A stretch of 64,000 bases of DNA. Source: Nymphalis io. Taxonomy: Eukaryota; Arthropoda; Insecta; Lepidoptera; Nymphalidae. The position numbers were made by a program, and so were the translations under genes. The notes below the pieces were generated by a model that was not told the origin of the DNA, made no database searches, and worked only from the letters and a program-made list of their open reading frames with translations. Of the stretch, positions 37,155 through 48,575 are shown piece after piece (positions within the stretch are counted from its first letter, which is position 1; the number at the start of each line of letters is the position of its first letter). Location of the stretch: positions 3,968,001-4,032,000 of the forward strand of contig NC_065903.1 of the NCBI RefSeq assembly GCF_905147045.1, in the 5' to 3' direction.

Positions 37155-39024
37155 AGGGGATTGTATAGGACCACTCATTCTACCTAATTATTGAAATATT
37201 TGCACGAAATGAAAACATGTTGATGTTATAATACGTTATTTATACGAATAAGCTTAATCGTACCATCTGTCTGGGATTTCAGAGTAAGAACGCATTTTCT
37301 ATAGCTATTATAGGTAAAATAATAAATAAATATAGCCTTTCATATTTGGACCTACTTATATATTCATATTGATTAATTTTGGTAAGACGAGTAGAAGGGA
37401 AAAGGGAGGCAAGGGAAGTAGAAAACTCTGCAAGATTTGACATCATTATGCTTAATTTAATTTATTTTAATTAATATTAATAATTTAATATTAATAAATA
37501 CGATAAAAAAAACCAAGAACTTATTTTCTTGGTTATTTTTTTTGTTGCTCGTATTATGTCACTTTTCAAGGCTATAATATCATCAATAAATATTTATTGT
37601 GATATGTAGATGTTATAGCTATATTTTATATTATCGTATAATTTTACAAAAACTTGTATTTAATATTTTTAATTAGATTTAAACAACCAATCTTTAGAGT
37701 TTTTTAACGTTATTTTTAAAGGTAAGTAACAGAAGTATAATTTATATAAAATCATTACGATACGAACCAAAATATCTAAATAAAACAAGTGAAATGAAAA
37801 ACGCTATGCTTCTATCCCCTAGGAAGGCGTTGAGTTTTTTGCTGATCGCTGACTCGGCTCTTTGCTAAATTTTGTTGTATTATATCATGTTCACATGTTT
37901 AAGAATTACGTAAAATATATAAAATATAAAATAAAGAGACATAATATCGGGGTCTTGGGCATAAAGTGGTGAAAATGTTTTTAAAAGGAAATTAAATTTC
38001 GTTTGGAGTTATGACGACGTTAATTTAGACATGTTTATATTCAATCGTAATCAAATATCAGTATCAGAACATATATATCTATTCTACTTTTGAATACCAA
38101 AATGGCCTTAAAGCAGCAAACATTTATTTAGTGAGCGTGCCTAAATTCCGGCACGGTGTAACCCCTTTCGTACCAAGACATGAACCTCGATATCGGCACT
38201 TATTTTTTTTTTAATTTTACCACCAATGAAAAAAATTAAAAATCAGTGTTTAGGATATTATATTAAAAGAACAAACCAAGTTACTGTATTTAAATAATGT
38301 AGTAATATAGGTCAGACCTGAGACGTAGAAATTTTAACTTGATTTTTCTAAAAAAAAATGTTACAAAGTATTTCAAAGTTAACTTGACTCTTTCATAAAA
38401 CATCTACAATTTGAAGAATAAATTTCGCAATGCTTTCTGTAATGATGGCGATAGCAAAATTGTAATTTCGGTAAATAGTACCAAGAACAAACAAGTATAC
38501 AAATAACCGGAATGTATGATAATGTACGGTAAACAGAACCTTAGATGAAACTTTATATTATTTATAGAATTTTGAAGTAGCTATTTCTATATTGAGAATC
38601 ATACGATTGTCGCTGAGGCAAGATACGATGAAAGAAATTTTATAAATATATTCATATCATTTGAGTACATTGTTCAATAATAAAATAATAGTTCTGTGAT
38701 TTAATCCTTATTATTTGATAAGCTTTTATAATAAGGGCACATAATATGCGTATTTATTATTTGATGGGTATAAAACAATTTTTGTAATGTAAAATTAAAA
38801 TTATTATAAACATTTGAAAGCTACACATGAATTACCTTTAGGAGTTTGCACGTGCTTAATTTGTGTTCGTAATTAATTTTGTGCTCCGAAAACATCGTAA
38901 ACATTACCTTATGCTGAAATTGCCAAACTATAGTAGAGCAGCGTCGTAGAATATGAAATCCTAAATATTCTCTATAACATGGGATCCTTGCCTAGCAATG
39001 GGATTTATCGTAAGTGTTGATTAA

Positions 39025-39295
39025 AGTTACGGGTCTTAAATGTTCCACTGCTGGGAAAAGGTTTCGTATATTTAAGTAGAACGTTTGGAGCTTCTTCAAC
39101 CACGTCGCTTCAATACTGCATGTATTCACTGAAAATCCTAAAGGTTTCCTCGTGATGTTTTCCTTAACCGCTGAAATTGAGATGATTTATAAAGGTAATT
39201 TAAAAAACTGAAATTGCAGTGTTGCTTGCCCGGATTAAAGCCGCAATCTTCAATCTTAAGATTCACATGTTCAAGACCCTCGGCCATTGACTATT
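39025..39295 (-). repeat. SINE family A, degenerate
   Basis: Recognisable by TGTTCCACTGCTGGG, the CACGTCGCTTCAATACTGCA block and a decayed tRNA-like head near 39240-39290. Many substitutions and small deletions; an old copy. Confidence 0.65.
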
Positions 39296-40551
39296 GAAAG
39301 CGCTTGTTATATTTTAAAAGTACATTCAAATCAAAGAATTTCACTTATTATTATCTAAAAAAATGCAGGTAAATATTCCATTGCTACTAAAGTAATGCTT
39401 TACAATAACAAATTATTTCTTATGATCATAGTATGAAAAAAAATCGGCTTATCGTGAGTTTAGATTTTCTTAAAGTTTCTCATTATATTTTTACTCGGCA
39501 AAGTCATGAAAGTGTTGCCTGCAGCTAGTTATGAGAGGCAGAAGTTTCTGTGAAAATCTTTAACTTAAACAAAACTTTGAAACTTGTTACGTGGTGTTTA
39601 ACACAATATAGATCGAGGCATGAAGCTTATCGATTTTTAAATATCTATAATAAGCCGAAGAGATAAATTCCCAAAACTACCGAATGGTTTTTCATATTGT
39701 ATTAAAATTCTTTCAGATGAATCATGTGTAATAAACTAATGCGTAAACGTTTCATCCTTATTCTACCCGTGCAAAGCCGGGACGGGCAGCAACTCGATTA
39801 TAAGGGCACTCGTTATAAAGGGAACTATGATTCATTTCCGGTCAAGAGCATTTTTGTAGACATATCTATAGCCTATTCCAATCGAAGGAGAAATAGATAC
39901 ATATAAATATAATAAAATAGCTCTGTTACACTATGCACTACAAACAGTTTTACATTAATATATATTGGTTTATAATACAATACTATTCTATACTACTTAT
40001 ATCAACTTTTGTTTTTCTTCCAAAGTTTCGTTATGAATTTTAACGACATTAAAAATTAAAAACGCCATTTTTTTAGTAAAATTACGTCGACACTTTTATC
40101 ACGGCTTTTACACTTGACAAGTAATACATATACACAGACAGCCAGTTAGACACTGATTCTCTCTTTCTGTCATTTGACATTCGAAAAGAGAGGACACTAT
40201 TGAAAAACCGCTAATCAACCCAGAAATGACATTTACTGTCGTTGAAGTTAATAATTAAAAATGTATGTATAATTTTATTTTATTAATGGAAAAGAATAAA
40301 TACATTGTGGTGGGTTATGGTTTAATTTATTTATATTTATAAAATAGAACTCATAGTTTAATTAACAATAGTGTCGCTGGTGGTTAGAATTGGTCATGTT
40401 TACCAAAATTTAATTTTTTCCATGTACAGCTCCTTTCTAAAGATTTAATTTTAATAGTATACACAAAATTAATGCACCAAATTTCTATTAATATATGTAT
40501 ACGTATAGGGTTAAGACTTTTCATTTTTTTTTTTTTTATAAGAGATAAGAA

Positions 40552-40868
40552 AAGCCGAGATGACCCAGTGGTAAGAACCCGTGAATCTTAACCAATGATT
40601 GTGGGTTCAAGCCCGAGCAAGCAATACTGAATTTTCATGTGCTTAATTTGTGATTATAATTCATCTCGTGCTTTACGGTGAAGGAAAACATCGTGAGGAA
40701 ACCTGCATGTGTCTAATTTCACTGAAATTCTGCCACATGTGTATTCCACCAACCCGCATTGGAGCAGCGTGGTGGAATAAGCTCCAAACCTTCTCCTCAA
40801 AAAGAGGAGAGGTGGCCTTTAGCCTAGCAGTGGGACATTCACAGGCTGTTACGGTTACGGTTACGGAA
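40552..40868 (+). repeat. SINE family A with expanded GTTACG tail
   Basis: Near full-length copy from GCCGAGATGACCCAGTGG to CAGGCTGTTAC, followed by about three GGTTAC units (40848-40868). The B box reads GGTTCAAGCCC. A short AGATAAG duplication may flank it. Confidence 0.85.
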
Positions 40869-40939
40869 GATAAGGAATTGTATACTAAACATTGATTAAC
40901 AAAGATCATCTCACAAAATTCTTCTATTTAGATAATATT

Positions 40940-41247
40940 TTTCTTTTTTTATAGAATAGGAAGACGGACGAGCATATGGGCCACCTGATGTTAAGTAGTC
41001 ACCCACGTCCATAGACACTGGCATTGTAAGAAATGCTAACCATCGCTTATATCACCAATACGCCACCAACCTTGAACGTCCGTAAGATGTTACGTCCCTT
41101 GTGCCTGTAATTACACTCGCTCATTCACCCTTCAAACCGGAACACAACAATACCAAGTACTGCAAATACTGCTGTTTTATGGAAGAATATCTGATGAGTG
41201 GGTGGTACCTACCCAGACGAGCTTGCACAAAGCTCTACCACCAGTGA
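40940..41247 (-). repeat. SINE-like family B, full length
   Basis: T-rich tail, GAATAGGAAGACGGACGAGC and the rest of the family to AGCTCTACCACCAGTG. It has a small duplication around CCAAGTACTGCAAATACTGC. Confidence 0.86.
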
Positions 41248-41610
41248 TTATTTCTATAACAGTTATTACAAAAAGCAATAATTCACCAAAATCATAAATT
41301 CCAAACTTCTTAGACGTTTGAGACGCCATAGAAATACGCTTAGCTGGAAAAGAATTAAAATCGCAACACTTGAAGATATTCAAACGTCACGCTCCGTGAT
41401 ATATATCTTAAATATATGGGTTTACTTTTTGCAGAACTTTGCAGGTTAAATTTACGATTCGCACTCACAAATTAGGCCGTGCATTCGAGATACACATTTC
41501 GTTGGAAATGGAGCACCTCATTGGGCCAGTTATCCAGTGCTTTTTCGTTAAGTTAAAGAGGTTATTATATGTTTATTTATATTTTATTAAATTTGAAGTG
41601 CCTGTGATTA

Positions 41611-42515
41611 CTTATTTATTTATTTATTTATTTATTTATTTTAAGGACCACTAGTAGCTACTACATGTTTTAATGACAAATGTAAAACAATTTAGTGAAA
41701 ATAGCTAACATGTGAAGCTTTTTAAAGTAGCCACAACAATTACAATATTTGTTTTAAAAATACATTAACACATAATTATAGCAACATGAGTAGAAAGATT
41801 AAAAAAAAAAAAAAAGTCCAAATTGGTACAAATTAAAGATCATAAAAAAATAAACATGCACTAAATAAAATTAAAATTAATAACACAAATAGTTTGAAAT
41901 TGATATAGGTACAAATTAAAATTAAATAATTCATTAAATTCATGCAAAGTTTACGTTACAAAAAAATTACTAAAAATATACTAATTAATACAAAATAAAA
42001 TAAAATTAAGATAACATTATTTATTATTTATTTATTTATTTATTATTTATTTGCATCTCTCAACAATTCTAGCGCCCGTTTACGATAAATCATGGCAGAG
42101 TCATTAAAAATATCTAGATCTTGACAAAAACCATTGTACAACCGTGATGATCTAGGCATTGGTGCATTACATCCTAATTTCGTTTTTGATATTCTGACAT
42201 CAAAAGTGCCCAGAAAACTACGAACATTGCGCCTTGGAATACGGTAGTATATCTTTTCAAGTAAGTAAGTACAGTCGATCTCGTTACGAATTATCTTAAA
42301 TAGGAAAGAGAGATCTAATAATTGTCTGCGTACAGAGAGACTATCCATATTAAAGTCTTTCAAGAGATTGCTGTAATTTTTATTAGATTTATTGTATGAG
42401 GTTTTTTTGTTTCTGGATAGATGATATACAAATCGCTTCTGTATTCTCTCTATACGCAGACGATGTACATTGTAACAAGGATTCCACACAACACTACCGT
42501 ACTCCAGTACACGGA
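41611..42515 (-). mobile_element. 5'-truncated LINE, RT C-terminal fragment
   Basis: The minus strand reads VLEYGSVVWNPCYNVHRLRI then ERIQKRFVYHLS, the post-catalytic region of Jockey/CR1-type RTs. About 150 codons are open (42043-42489 and a little upstream), ending DANK and a stop inside an AAAT-type repeat. A 3' UTR of about 400 bp follows to a second AAAT tract at 41611-41641. Everything upstream of this region is missing, typical of incomplete reverse transcription. Confidence 0.8.
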
Positions 42516-42684
42516 TTATTTATTTTAGATTACGGAATATTTGCTATATCTTTTTAATTTAAAATTGCTATTTGCGAGTTATGAAAACAATATTTTTTTA
42601 GGCTATCACTGTTACCTTATAATTTGTATGTACAATTCAAATAGGCTTTATGTACGCTCAAATGGAAAATTATCGTCACAAACC

Positions 42685-42720
42685 GAATTCTACGCTGACG
42701 AAACCGCGTGTTCTGCTAGT
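42685..42720 (+). mobile_element. Possible Helitron-like 3' end
   Basis: TACGCTGACGAAACCGCGTG followed by TTCTGCTAGT, ending CTAG-T like the 62725 candidate. The hairpin is poor, so support is weak. Confidence 0.3.
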
Positions 42721-43124
42721 TATAAAATATGATCCTCTAATATTCAACCATAATAGCAATGATAGGTCTATTATATATACCACATAATATAGCTTGAAAT
42801 ATTTTCTCTTCAAGTACAGTGTACCTTTCATTCCACCCTTCACATTTTCCTCCAATAAAAATACCTTCAAAACTTGAATGGCATCTTTTACATCCTCTTT
42901 ATATTCCCTCGGTGAAGATATATTCAGCAGTTTGTATTTCCAATTTATCCCGAATATTTTATCTTATTTAATTTAAGTATATAATATAGTAGTAAAAGCC
43001 GGCATTATATGTATATACGGATAGTCATTGCGATCGGTTGAACGTATATGAGTTTATGTGCATCGTTATCTAGCGGCGAGTTGTAACACAGAGGTTATTA
43101 TATAAACGTTTACAAATATGGCAC

Positions 43125-43470
43125 TTTAATGATGTAAGGCCGCAGACCCGGAGATCCTGGGTTCAATTCCCAGGTCAGGCCAATAAAAAGTTATTGGGTT
43201 TTTCTTTCAGAAAATTCTTAGTAGCAGCCCGGAGTTTGGGAGTTGGAAGTGTGCTTTGCCTCGGAAAGCACGTAAAGCCGTTGGGCCGGCACCTGAACTC
43301 TTTCCGGTCGTGTCGGATTGCCATCCCATCGGATCATGAGGGCTAGGGAAGAGAGATTGCATCCGTGTTTGCGTACACACTTGTGCACTATAATATCTCC
43401 TGCGTAGTTGGCTAATCTCTCTTGAGATTGGCCACCGTTGCCGAAATCGGTCTGGAGGATATTATTATTA
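43125..43470 (+). repeat. SINE family C, near full length
   Basis: Same family as 61311-61690. The A-box end is decayed, but GGCCGCAGACCCGGAGATCC and GGTTCAATTCCC are clear. It ends GGTCTGGAGGATATTATTAT. Confidence 0.85.
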
Positions 43471-43782
43471 TTTCATATATGGAACAATAAATCTTTGCGA
43501 GATAATTAGAGATTTTGCGCTCGAATTTTAATATTTTAATATGCATAATTAAAAATGTTTTTATTTCGATTGTTAAAGGCTTTGTGTAAATTAAATATCA
43601 ATGTACTAATTAAACTATTACGCATGACAAATATCTTTATCATAAGACTTTAATCGAGGGATACACCTTAATTATCAAAGTTTTTTCAACTTCAATTATT
43701 TATTAGTTAAAATTTATAATCAGCACGATCGTTACATGCTTTCTTTCACTGTAAAAGGAATTATATAACTGGAGGTGTATTC

Positions 43783-43842
43783 ATAAAAACAATTTAAGCA
43801 TATAAAAACTTAGTGGTTCTTATATGCTTAAATTGTTTTTAT
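43783..43842. repeat. Perfect hairpin, 23-bp arms
   Basis: Arms 43783-43805 and 43820-43842 are exact reverse complements around a 14-base loop. Arms contain AACAATTTAAGCATATAA. About 60 bp left of a second hairpin. Confidence 0.9.
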
Positions 43843-43902
43843 ATCGGACATTTAAATTGACATGTTCTCACAATTATATACAAAATTAACTTTTTAATAT
43901 TT

Positions 43903-43933
43903 ACCTGAGATGACTAAATGAGTCATCTCAGGT
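43903..43933. repeat. Perfect hairpin, 13-bp arms
   Basis: ACCTGAGATGACT, loop AAATG, AGTCATCTCAGGT. It lies exactly at the start of the degenerate LINE at 43935. Confidence 0.9.
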
Positions 43934-43934
43934 C

Positions 43935-44990
43935 TAAATTATGCGCCTCCCTGTGAGCGTCAATGGAGTGACGGATGCAAATCAAATAGCTAACATCTTT
44001 AAAGACAATTTTAGAGTTCAGCCTACTTTTTGCCCTCACAAGCAGATGCTTAATGTCGGGGTGTCTGACTCGGAGAGTTCTCTTAGTTTTACGGCCCTTG
44101 ACGTTAAGGAAACTGTAGAAAGTTTGGCAAAAGGAAGTCGCCACGTCATGACGGATTGGGTGTCGAGCACCTATTATACGCTGAACCTCATGTTCATCGC
44201 ATTCTAGCGATGCTGTGTAAGTTTTGCATTCGTCATACGTATTTACCAATGGAATGGTGACTGTAGTGATTGATACATGTTGTTAAAAACAAAACTGGCG
44301 ATATCACAGACAAAAGTAACTACAGACCTATCTCTTTAACAACTATCTTAGGTAAAATATTTGATGGTTTGCTTGACCGTCTATTGTGTAAATATGTAAA
44401 ATTAAACGATGTTCAATTCGGTTTTAGAAGATAATTATCCACAGAATTCTCGCGCTTAAGTAGACCGTTAAATATTATACGGATAGAAAGACGCCAGTAT
44501 ATGCGGTTTTTTCAACCGCTCTAAGGCTTTTGACCTTGTAAATCTTGAAAACTGTTGTTTCATCAATCTTGTTGAAGAAGACTGGAAGTGCCACCTGAGG
44601 TAGTATTACAGAGTAGTCACAGAGTCTCCGAGGATTTATCTGACGATGCTGACGTAGAGAGGGAGCGCAGGGCCTTGACGGTACGATGCGGTATGATAGC
44701 TCGCAGGTTTGCATGTTGCACGAATGACGTAAAAATATTTTTTTAAAGCGTACTGTCAAAACTTATACACGTGCAGCTTGTGGCTAAAGTATACGCAAAG
44801 GGCCTTCAATGCTCTGAGCGTGCAGTATAACGATGCATTCAGGATACTGTTGGGATTGCCGCGCTTTACTAGTGAATCAATGATGTTTGCTGAAGTGTGG
44901 ATGACTTCTATGCCGTCATTAGAAAGAAAGCAGCGTCTATAATGGCTGGATGCACGGAGTTTCTACCGGTATCCTGAATACATTGATGCT
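43935..44990 (+). pseudogene. Degenerate LINE reverse transcriptase
   Basis: Broken RT pseudogene readable in pieces on the plus strand: LPVSVNGVTDANQIANIFKD and FTALDVKETVESLAKG at 43943-44130, then KNKTGDITDKSNYRPISLTT and VQFGFRR at 44285-44430, a YAVF...KAFDLVN-like piece near 44495-44545, and SERAVYNDAFRILLGLPRF near 44815-44870. Several frameshifts and stops and an internal loss. Old copy, not functional. Confidence 0.78.
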
Positions 44991-45252
44991 GAAAATGGAT
45001 AATCCATTTGTTAAACATTGGGGGCAACTTCATGTATCTTCATAAAAAAAGGGTAGTAGTAAAAAAACAAGCAACACCACTTTTAAAAGCTCTTAAAGAT
45101 TTTTTTATTTTTATAGTATAAATATTTATTTAAAACAAGTTAATTTATAATATATTATGTGTATGTGACCTACTCTACCCACCAGATAGTGAATCCTCTT
45201 TAAAATTACTTATCACTTGAACTATTTGTCACTTTAAAACTACACAACAACA

Positions 45253-45975
45253 ATGGAATCTATCAAGGAGTCTCTGGCTGCAATGACCGACTTATTCAAC
45301 AGCCGTATGAATGAATTCCAGCAAGACTTACAGAGGACAACAACACCAGCGACTGTGCCTTCTCTTTCATCGGAGTTCAATTCTTTTAAGTCTTTTGTTC
45401 TCACTGCACTAAGTGGACTTCAAAGACAAATTGAGTTTCTCGCCAGGGAAATGGATCGGACTGAAGTGCAGAGACGTCGAAAAGTGCTTCTTTTCCATGG
45501 TGTTAGCGAAGAGAGATCCGAGGATGCCACTGCTCGCGTTACCAGCCTTGTTGCGGAGCACTTGGACTTGCCAAATTTTTCTACCAGCAGTATCAAATCT
45601 TGTCATCGCTTGGGAAGACCTTTGGACAGCAAGCCCAGACCTATAGTGGTCAAATTTACCGAGACTGCTATTAGGGATAAGGTCTGGTTCGCCAAAACGA
45701 AGTTGAAGGGCACCGGTGTCACAGAGTCAGAGTTCCTGACGAAAAGCCGACACAATGTGTTTTTGGAGGCCAGGAAGCGGTTCGGCATCAACAAGTGTTG
45801 GACACGAGACGGTTTGATACACATTATCGCCCCAGATGGATCTAGACATCGTGCCGAATGTTTATCTGATCTTGACTCGATTTTAACTTGTAAGTCCCCA
45901 GTCCAAAAAATTCCCATCGCAAACACTAGCGATAAAGTTGTATTGCAGAGGTCAAAGCGCGTAGTTAAGAAATAG
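45253..45975 (+). CDS. LINE ORF1 protein, 240 aa, intact
   Basis: RNA-binding ORF1-type protein of a LINE. Residues about 40-75 look like a short helical or coiled-coil segment (SEFNSFKSFVLTALSGLQRQ...EFLAREMDR). The following RRKVLLFHGVSEER and the SCHRLGRP...RPIVVKFTE pattern resemble the RRM-like and C-terminal domains of L1-type ORF1 proteins. No stop or frameshift. The upstream leader has a CAACAACA stretch directly before ATG. Confidence 0.82.
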   Translation: MESIKESLAAMTDLFNSRMNEFQQDLQRTTTPATVPSLSSEFNSFKSFVLTALSGLQRQIEFLAREMDRTEVQRRRKVLLFHGVSEERSEDATARVTSLVAEHLDLPNFSTSSIKSCHRLGRPLDSKPRPIVVKFTETAIRDKVWFAKTKLKGTGVTESEFLTKSRHNVFLEARKRFGINKCWTRDGLIHIIAPDGSRHRAECLSDLDSILTCKSPVQKIPIANTSDKVVLQRSKRVVKK

Positions 45976-46573
45976 TTATTTTATATTTATCTTTCTTCTT
46001 ATTATTGTTTGTTTTTCTATAATTTTAAAATTATTTCTCTGTCTACCTGCTTTCGATTTAATTTTTGTGTTGTGTAAAACTATTTACGAATCTATTTAGT
46101 TAAAAGTTAATGTCATTCTGACGTTTGTCAATCAGGCGCCATAGTTTTCTTGCTTTGGATGGTTAGTTTTTTAGTTCTATACTAGACATTTATAAAGATC
46201 GTCTCTACTTCATTTTCATATTCGATATAGATAGATAATAGATAAATATAGATATAATATAATAATATTCTTTTTTAGTAAAAATTGTTGTTATGGCAGC
46301 CTGATAAATATCTGTTTTTTTATTTTTTTTTGTTAATGTTAGTTTTTAATGTTATTATTGTTTCTATTTTGTTATGTTTGTGTTTAAGTGATTATTCCTA
46401 GGCAATTGGCGGGTGAGTGTTCATATGAAATTAATTAACGTATAATTATTCATTTACCTATTTTTATTTTGTAATTATAGAATTAATATATATTATTATT
46501 ATTTTACATATATATTTTATATATTTATCTTTATATTTTTACTTATTTTATTTGCTGAATATTTAATTTAAAA

Positions 46574-47446
46574 ATGTCTAGAAACAATGACGATTTGGAC
46601 GAAACTTTTCTTTCTTTTTCTTCTGATGGATTGAGCAGTAATGACAGCTTTCATAGTATCCCTTCGCTCGGTGAAACTATAAATTCTTTATTCTCAGACT
46701 GTCTAAAATATTTTAATGTTATCCATATTAATGCTCAGAGTATTCCTGCACATTATCCTGATATGTTATCGTCATTCGATTGCAATAAAATACATGCTAT
46801 CCTCGTATCTGAGTCCTGGCTTAAACCCTGCTTACCTTCTACTTCCTACTCTCTTCCTGGATTTCATTTGATCCGTAATGACCGTGTAGGTCGGGCAGGT
46901 GGTGGAGTGGCGATCTATCTCCGTTCTCACATTCCATTTTCAATTATAAGTCAATCGACACCTCTGTCCGTTGAAGGGGCTGAACACCTTTTTATTGAGG
47001 TTATCTTTGGTCATATTAAGATGTTATTAGGTGTTTACTATAGTCCTAACCTCACGGTCGATTACTTTTCATCATTTGAAATCCTTCTAGAGCAATTTAA
47101 ACCGTTGTATGCCCATACCATTCTTATGGGAGATTTTAATACATGTCTCTTAAAAAATGACCATCGCTCTAGTCTGTTGAAATCTGTACTGAATAGTGCA
47201 GATTTACAAATCCTACCCCTATCTGCTACTCATTCCTTCCCTAACTCTATCCCTTCTCTTCTCGACTTAATTTTGGTCTCTTCCGTTGATCATGTTGAAA
47301 AGCATGGGCAGTGCTCCGCCCTTGCTTTTTCATATCATGATCTTCTTTATCTTTCCTATAAAATCAAACCACCCAAAGCAAAATCGAGAATTCTTCTGCA
47401 GCGTAATTTTGGTGGAATGGATTTGAATAGTCTGCGGGAGGATTGA
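46574..47446 (+). pseudogene. LINE ORF2 endonuclease fragment
   Basis: 290 codons of APE-type endonuclease: VIHINAQSIPAH, LVSESWL (catalytic Glu), VGRAGGGVAIYLR, LLGVYYSPN, LMGDFNTCLL and a terminal FSYHDLLYL in the place of the SDH motif. It stops at a TGA right at the deletion junction, at SLRED. The RT that should follow is gone. Confidence 0.85.
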
Positions 47447-48230
47447 GTTAATAATGATTTATTAAATATTTCTAAGTGGTCTACTGCATTTGGATTACGA
47501 GTAAACCCAAATAAAACACAGGTGCTGATTATTGGTAGTTCAAAATTAATTTCTCGTATATCTTTTTCGGATCTCCCGGTTGTACACTTTAACGGTGTTA
47601 ACATACCGTTCAGTGTTACAGCTAGGAATTTGGGAATTTCCTTTGACCAGCGCCTGTCTTGGGAACCACAGATAAGTGAGGTTAGTAAAAAATTTTGCAG
47701 CCTTTGGCTCCCTTCGAAGGTTACGCAACTTTCTACCCATCCCTACCAAAATTATGTTAGCACAGTCACTCCTACTACCAATTCTCGATTATGCTGACGC
47801 ATGTTATCTTGATCTAAAAGAGGAGCAACTTAATAAACTTGAGCGTCTCCAAAATCTTTGCATCCGATTCATATTTGGTCTTCGTAAATATGATCACGTT
47901 TCTGAATTTCGTAAAAAGCTCAAGTGGCTCCCAATCCGGCTTCGCAGGAATACTCACATCCTTCAACTTCTGTACTGTATTCTGTTCAATCCGTCTTCTC
48001 CTTCATATCTAAAAGAACGTTTTCAATTTCTTAGTTCTTCACATAGCCATAATCTTCGTTCTGAAGAGAATTTGATTTTAAAAATACCACCTCATACAAC
48101 ATCTTTTTATAGTGACTCATTTACAGTCCATTCAATTCGTCTTTGGAACTCTCTTCCACTAGAAGCAAGACGTGCACCAACTATTACTTCTTTTAAAAAA
48201 ATGATAAAAGAGCACTATCTTGCTTCATGA
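47447..48230 (+). pseudogene. LINE ORF2 C-terminus after deletion of RT core
   Basis: In one frame it reads LLNISKWSTAFGLRVNPNKT, the region just after the YADD box of CR1/L2-type RTs. After a frameshift near 47690 it continues with FLPIPTKIMLAQSLLLPILD, YADACYLDLKEEQLNKLERL and IRLWNSLPLEARRAP, ending KKMIKEHYLAS. The catalytic YADD itself is absent. Confidence 0.85.
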
Positions 48231-48575
48231 AGAAATACTGCAATTAAATATTTTATTTATTATGTAAGTATCTATAGTATGTAAATGTATATATTTATAA
48301 TGTGTATGTATATTATATTATTATATAATTATATATTTATGGAATATTTATTTATGTATCGTATATATACATATATATATTGTATCTATTTTTTTTTATG
48401 TATTAAATAATTTGTACACCCCTACCATCCTATCTCTCTCCTCTACCAAAGGTTGCCTGGAAGAGATCGCTGTTTTAGCGATAAGGCCGCCTATTGTACA
48501 TTTTTCTTTTCTTTGTTTTTGTTTTACTCCTATTATTTTTGTCTATATTGGTGTGCAATAAAGAGTATATAAATA

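Larger units (their letters stand above)
35730..41600. other. Probable Mp intron or 5' region, repeats only
   Basis: Beyond the listed repeats I found no exon with convincing splice sites and TSPN-like coding on the minus strand. An isolated 43-codon plus-strand ORF at about 36691 looks accidental. Confidence 0.5.
45170..48575 (+). mobile_element. CR1/L2-like LINE, ORF1 intact, RT core deleted
   Basis: Two-ORF LINE on the plus strand: ORF1 at 45253-45975, endonuclease frame at 46574-47446, then directly the post-catalytic RT C-terminus to about 48230, and a 3' end near 48575 with AATA-type repeats. The RT fingers and palm are missing. No target-site duplication was identified, so ends are approximate. 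Confidence 0.85.

Noticed and set aside
36948..37178. A minus-strand ORF of 76 codons
   Set aside because: It lies within a 212-bp retroposed repeat with a duplication on both sides and shows no domain.
45253..48230. A cellular gene of two or three exons on the plus strand
   Set aside because: The motifs are LINE ORF1, APE endonuclease and RT C-terminus in LINE order, with no need for introns.
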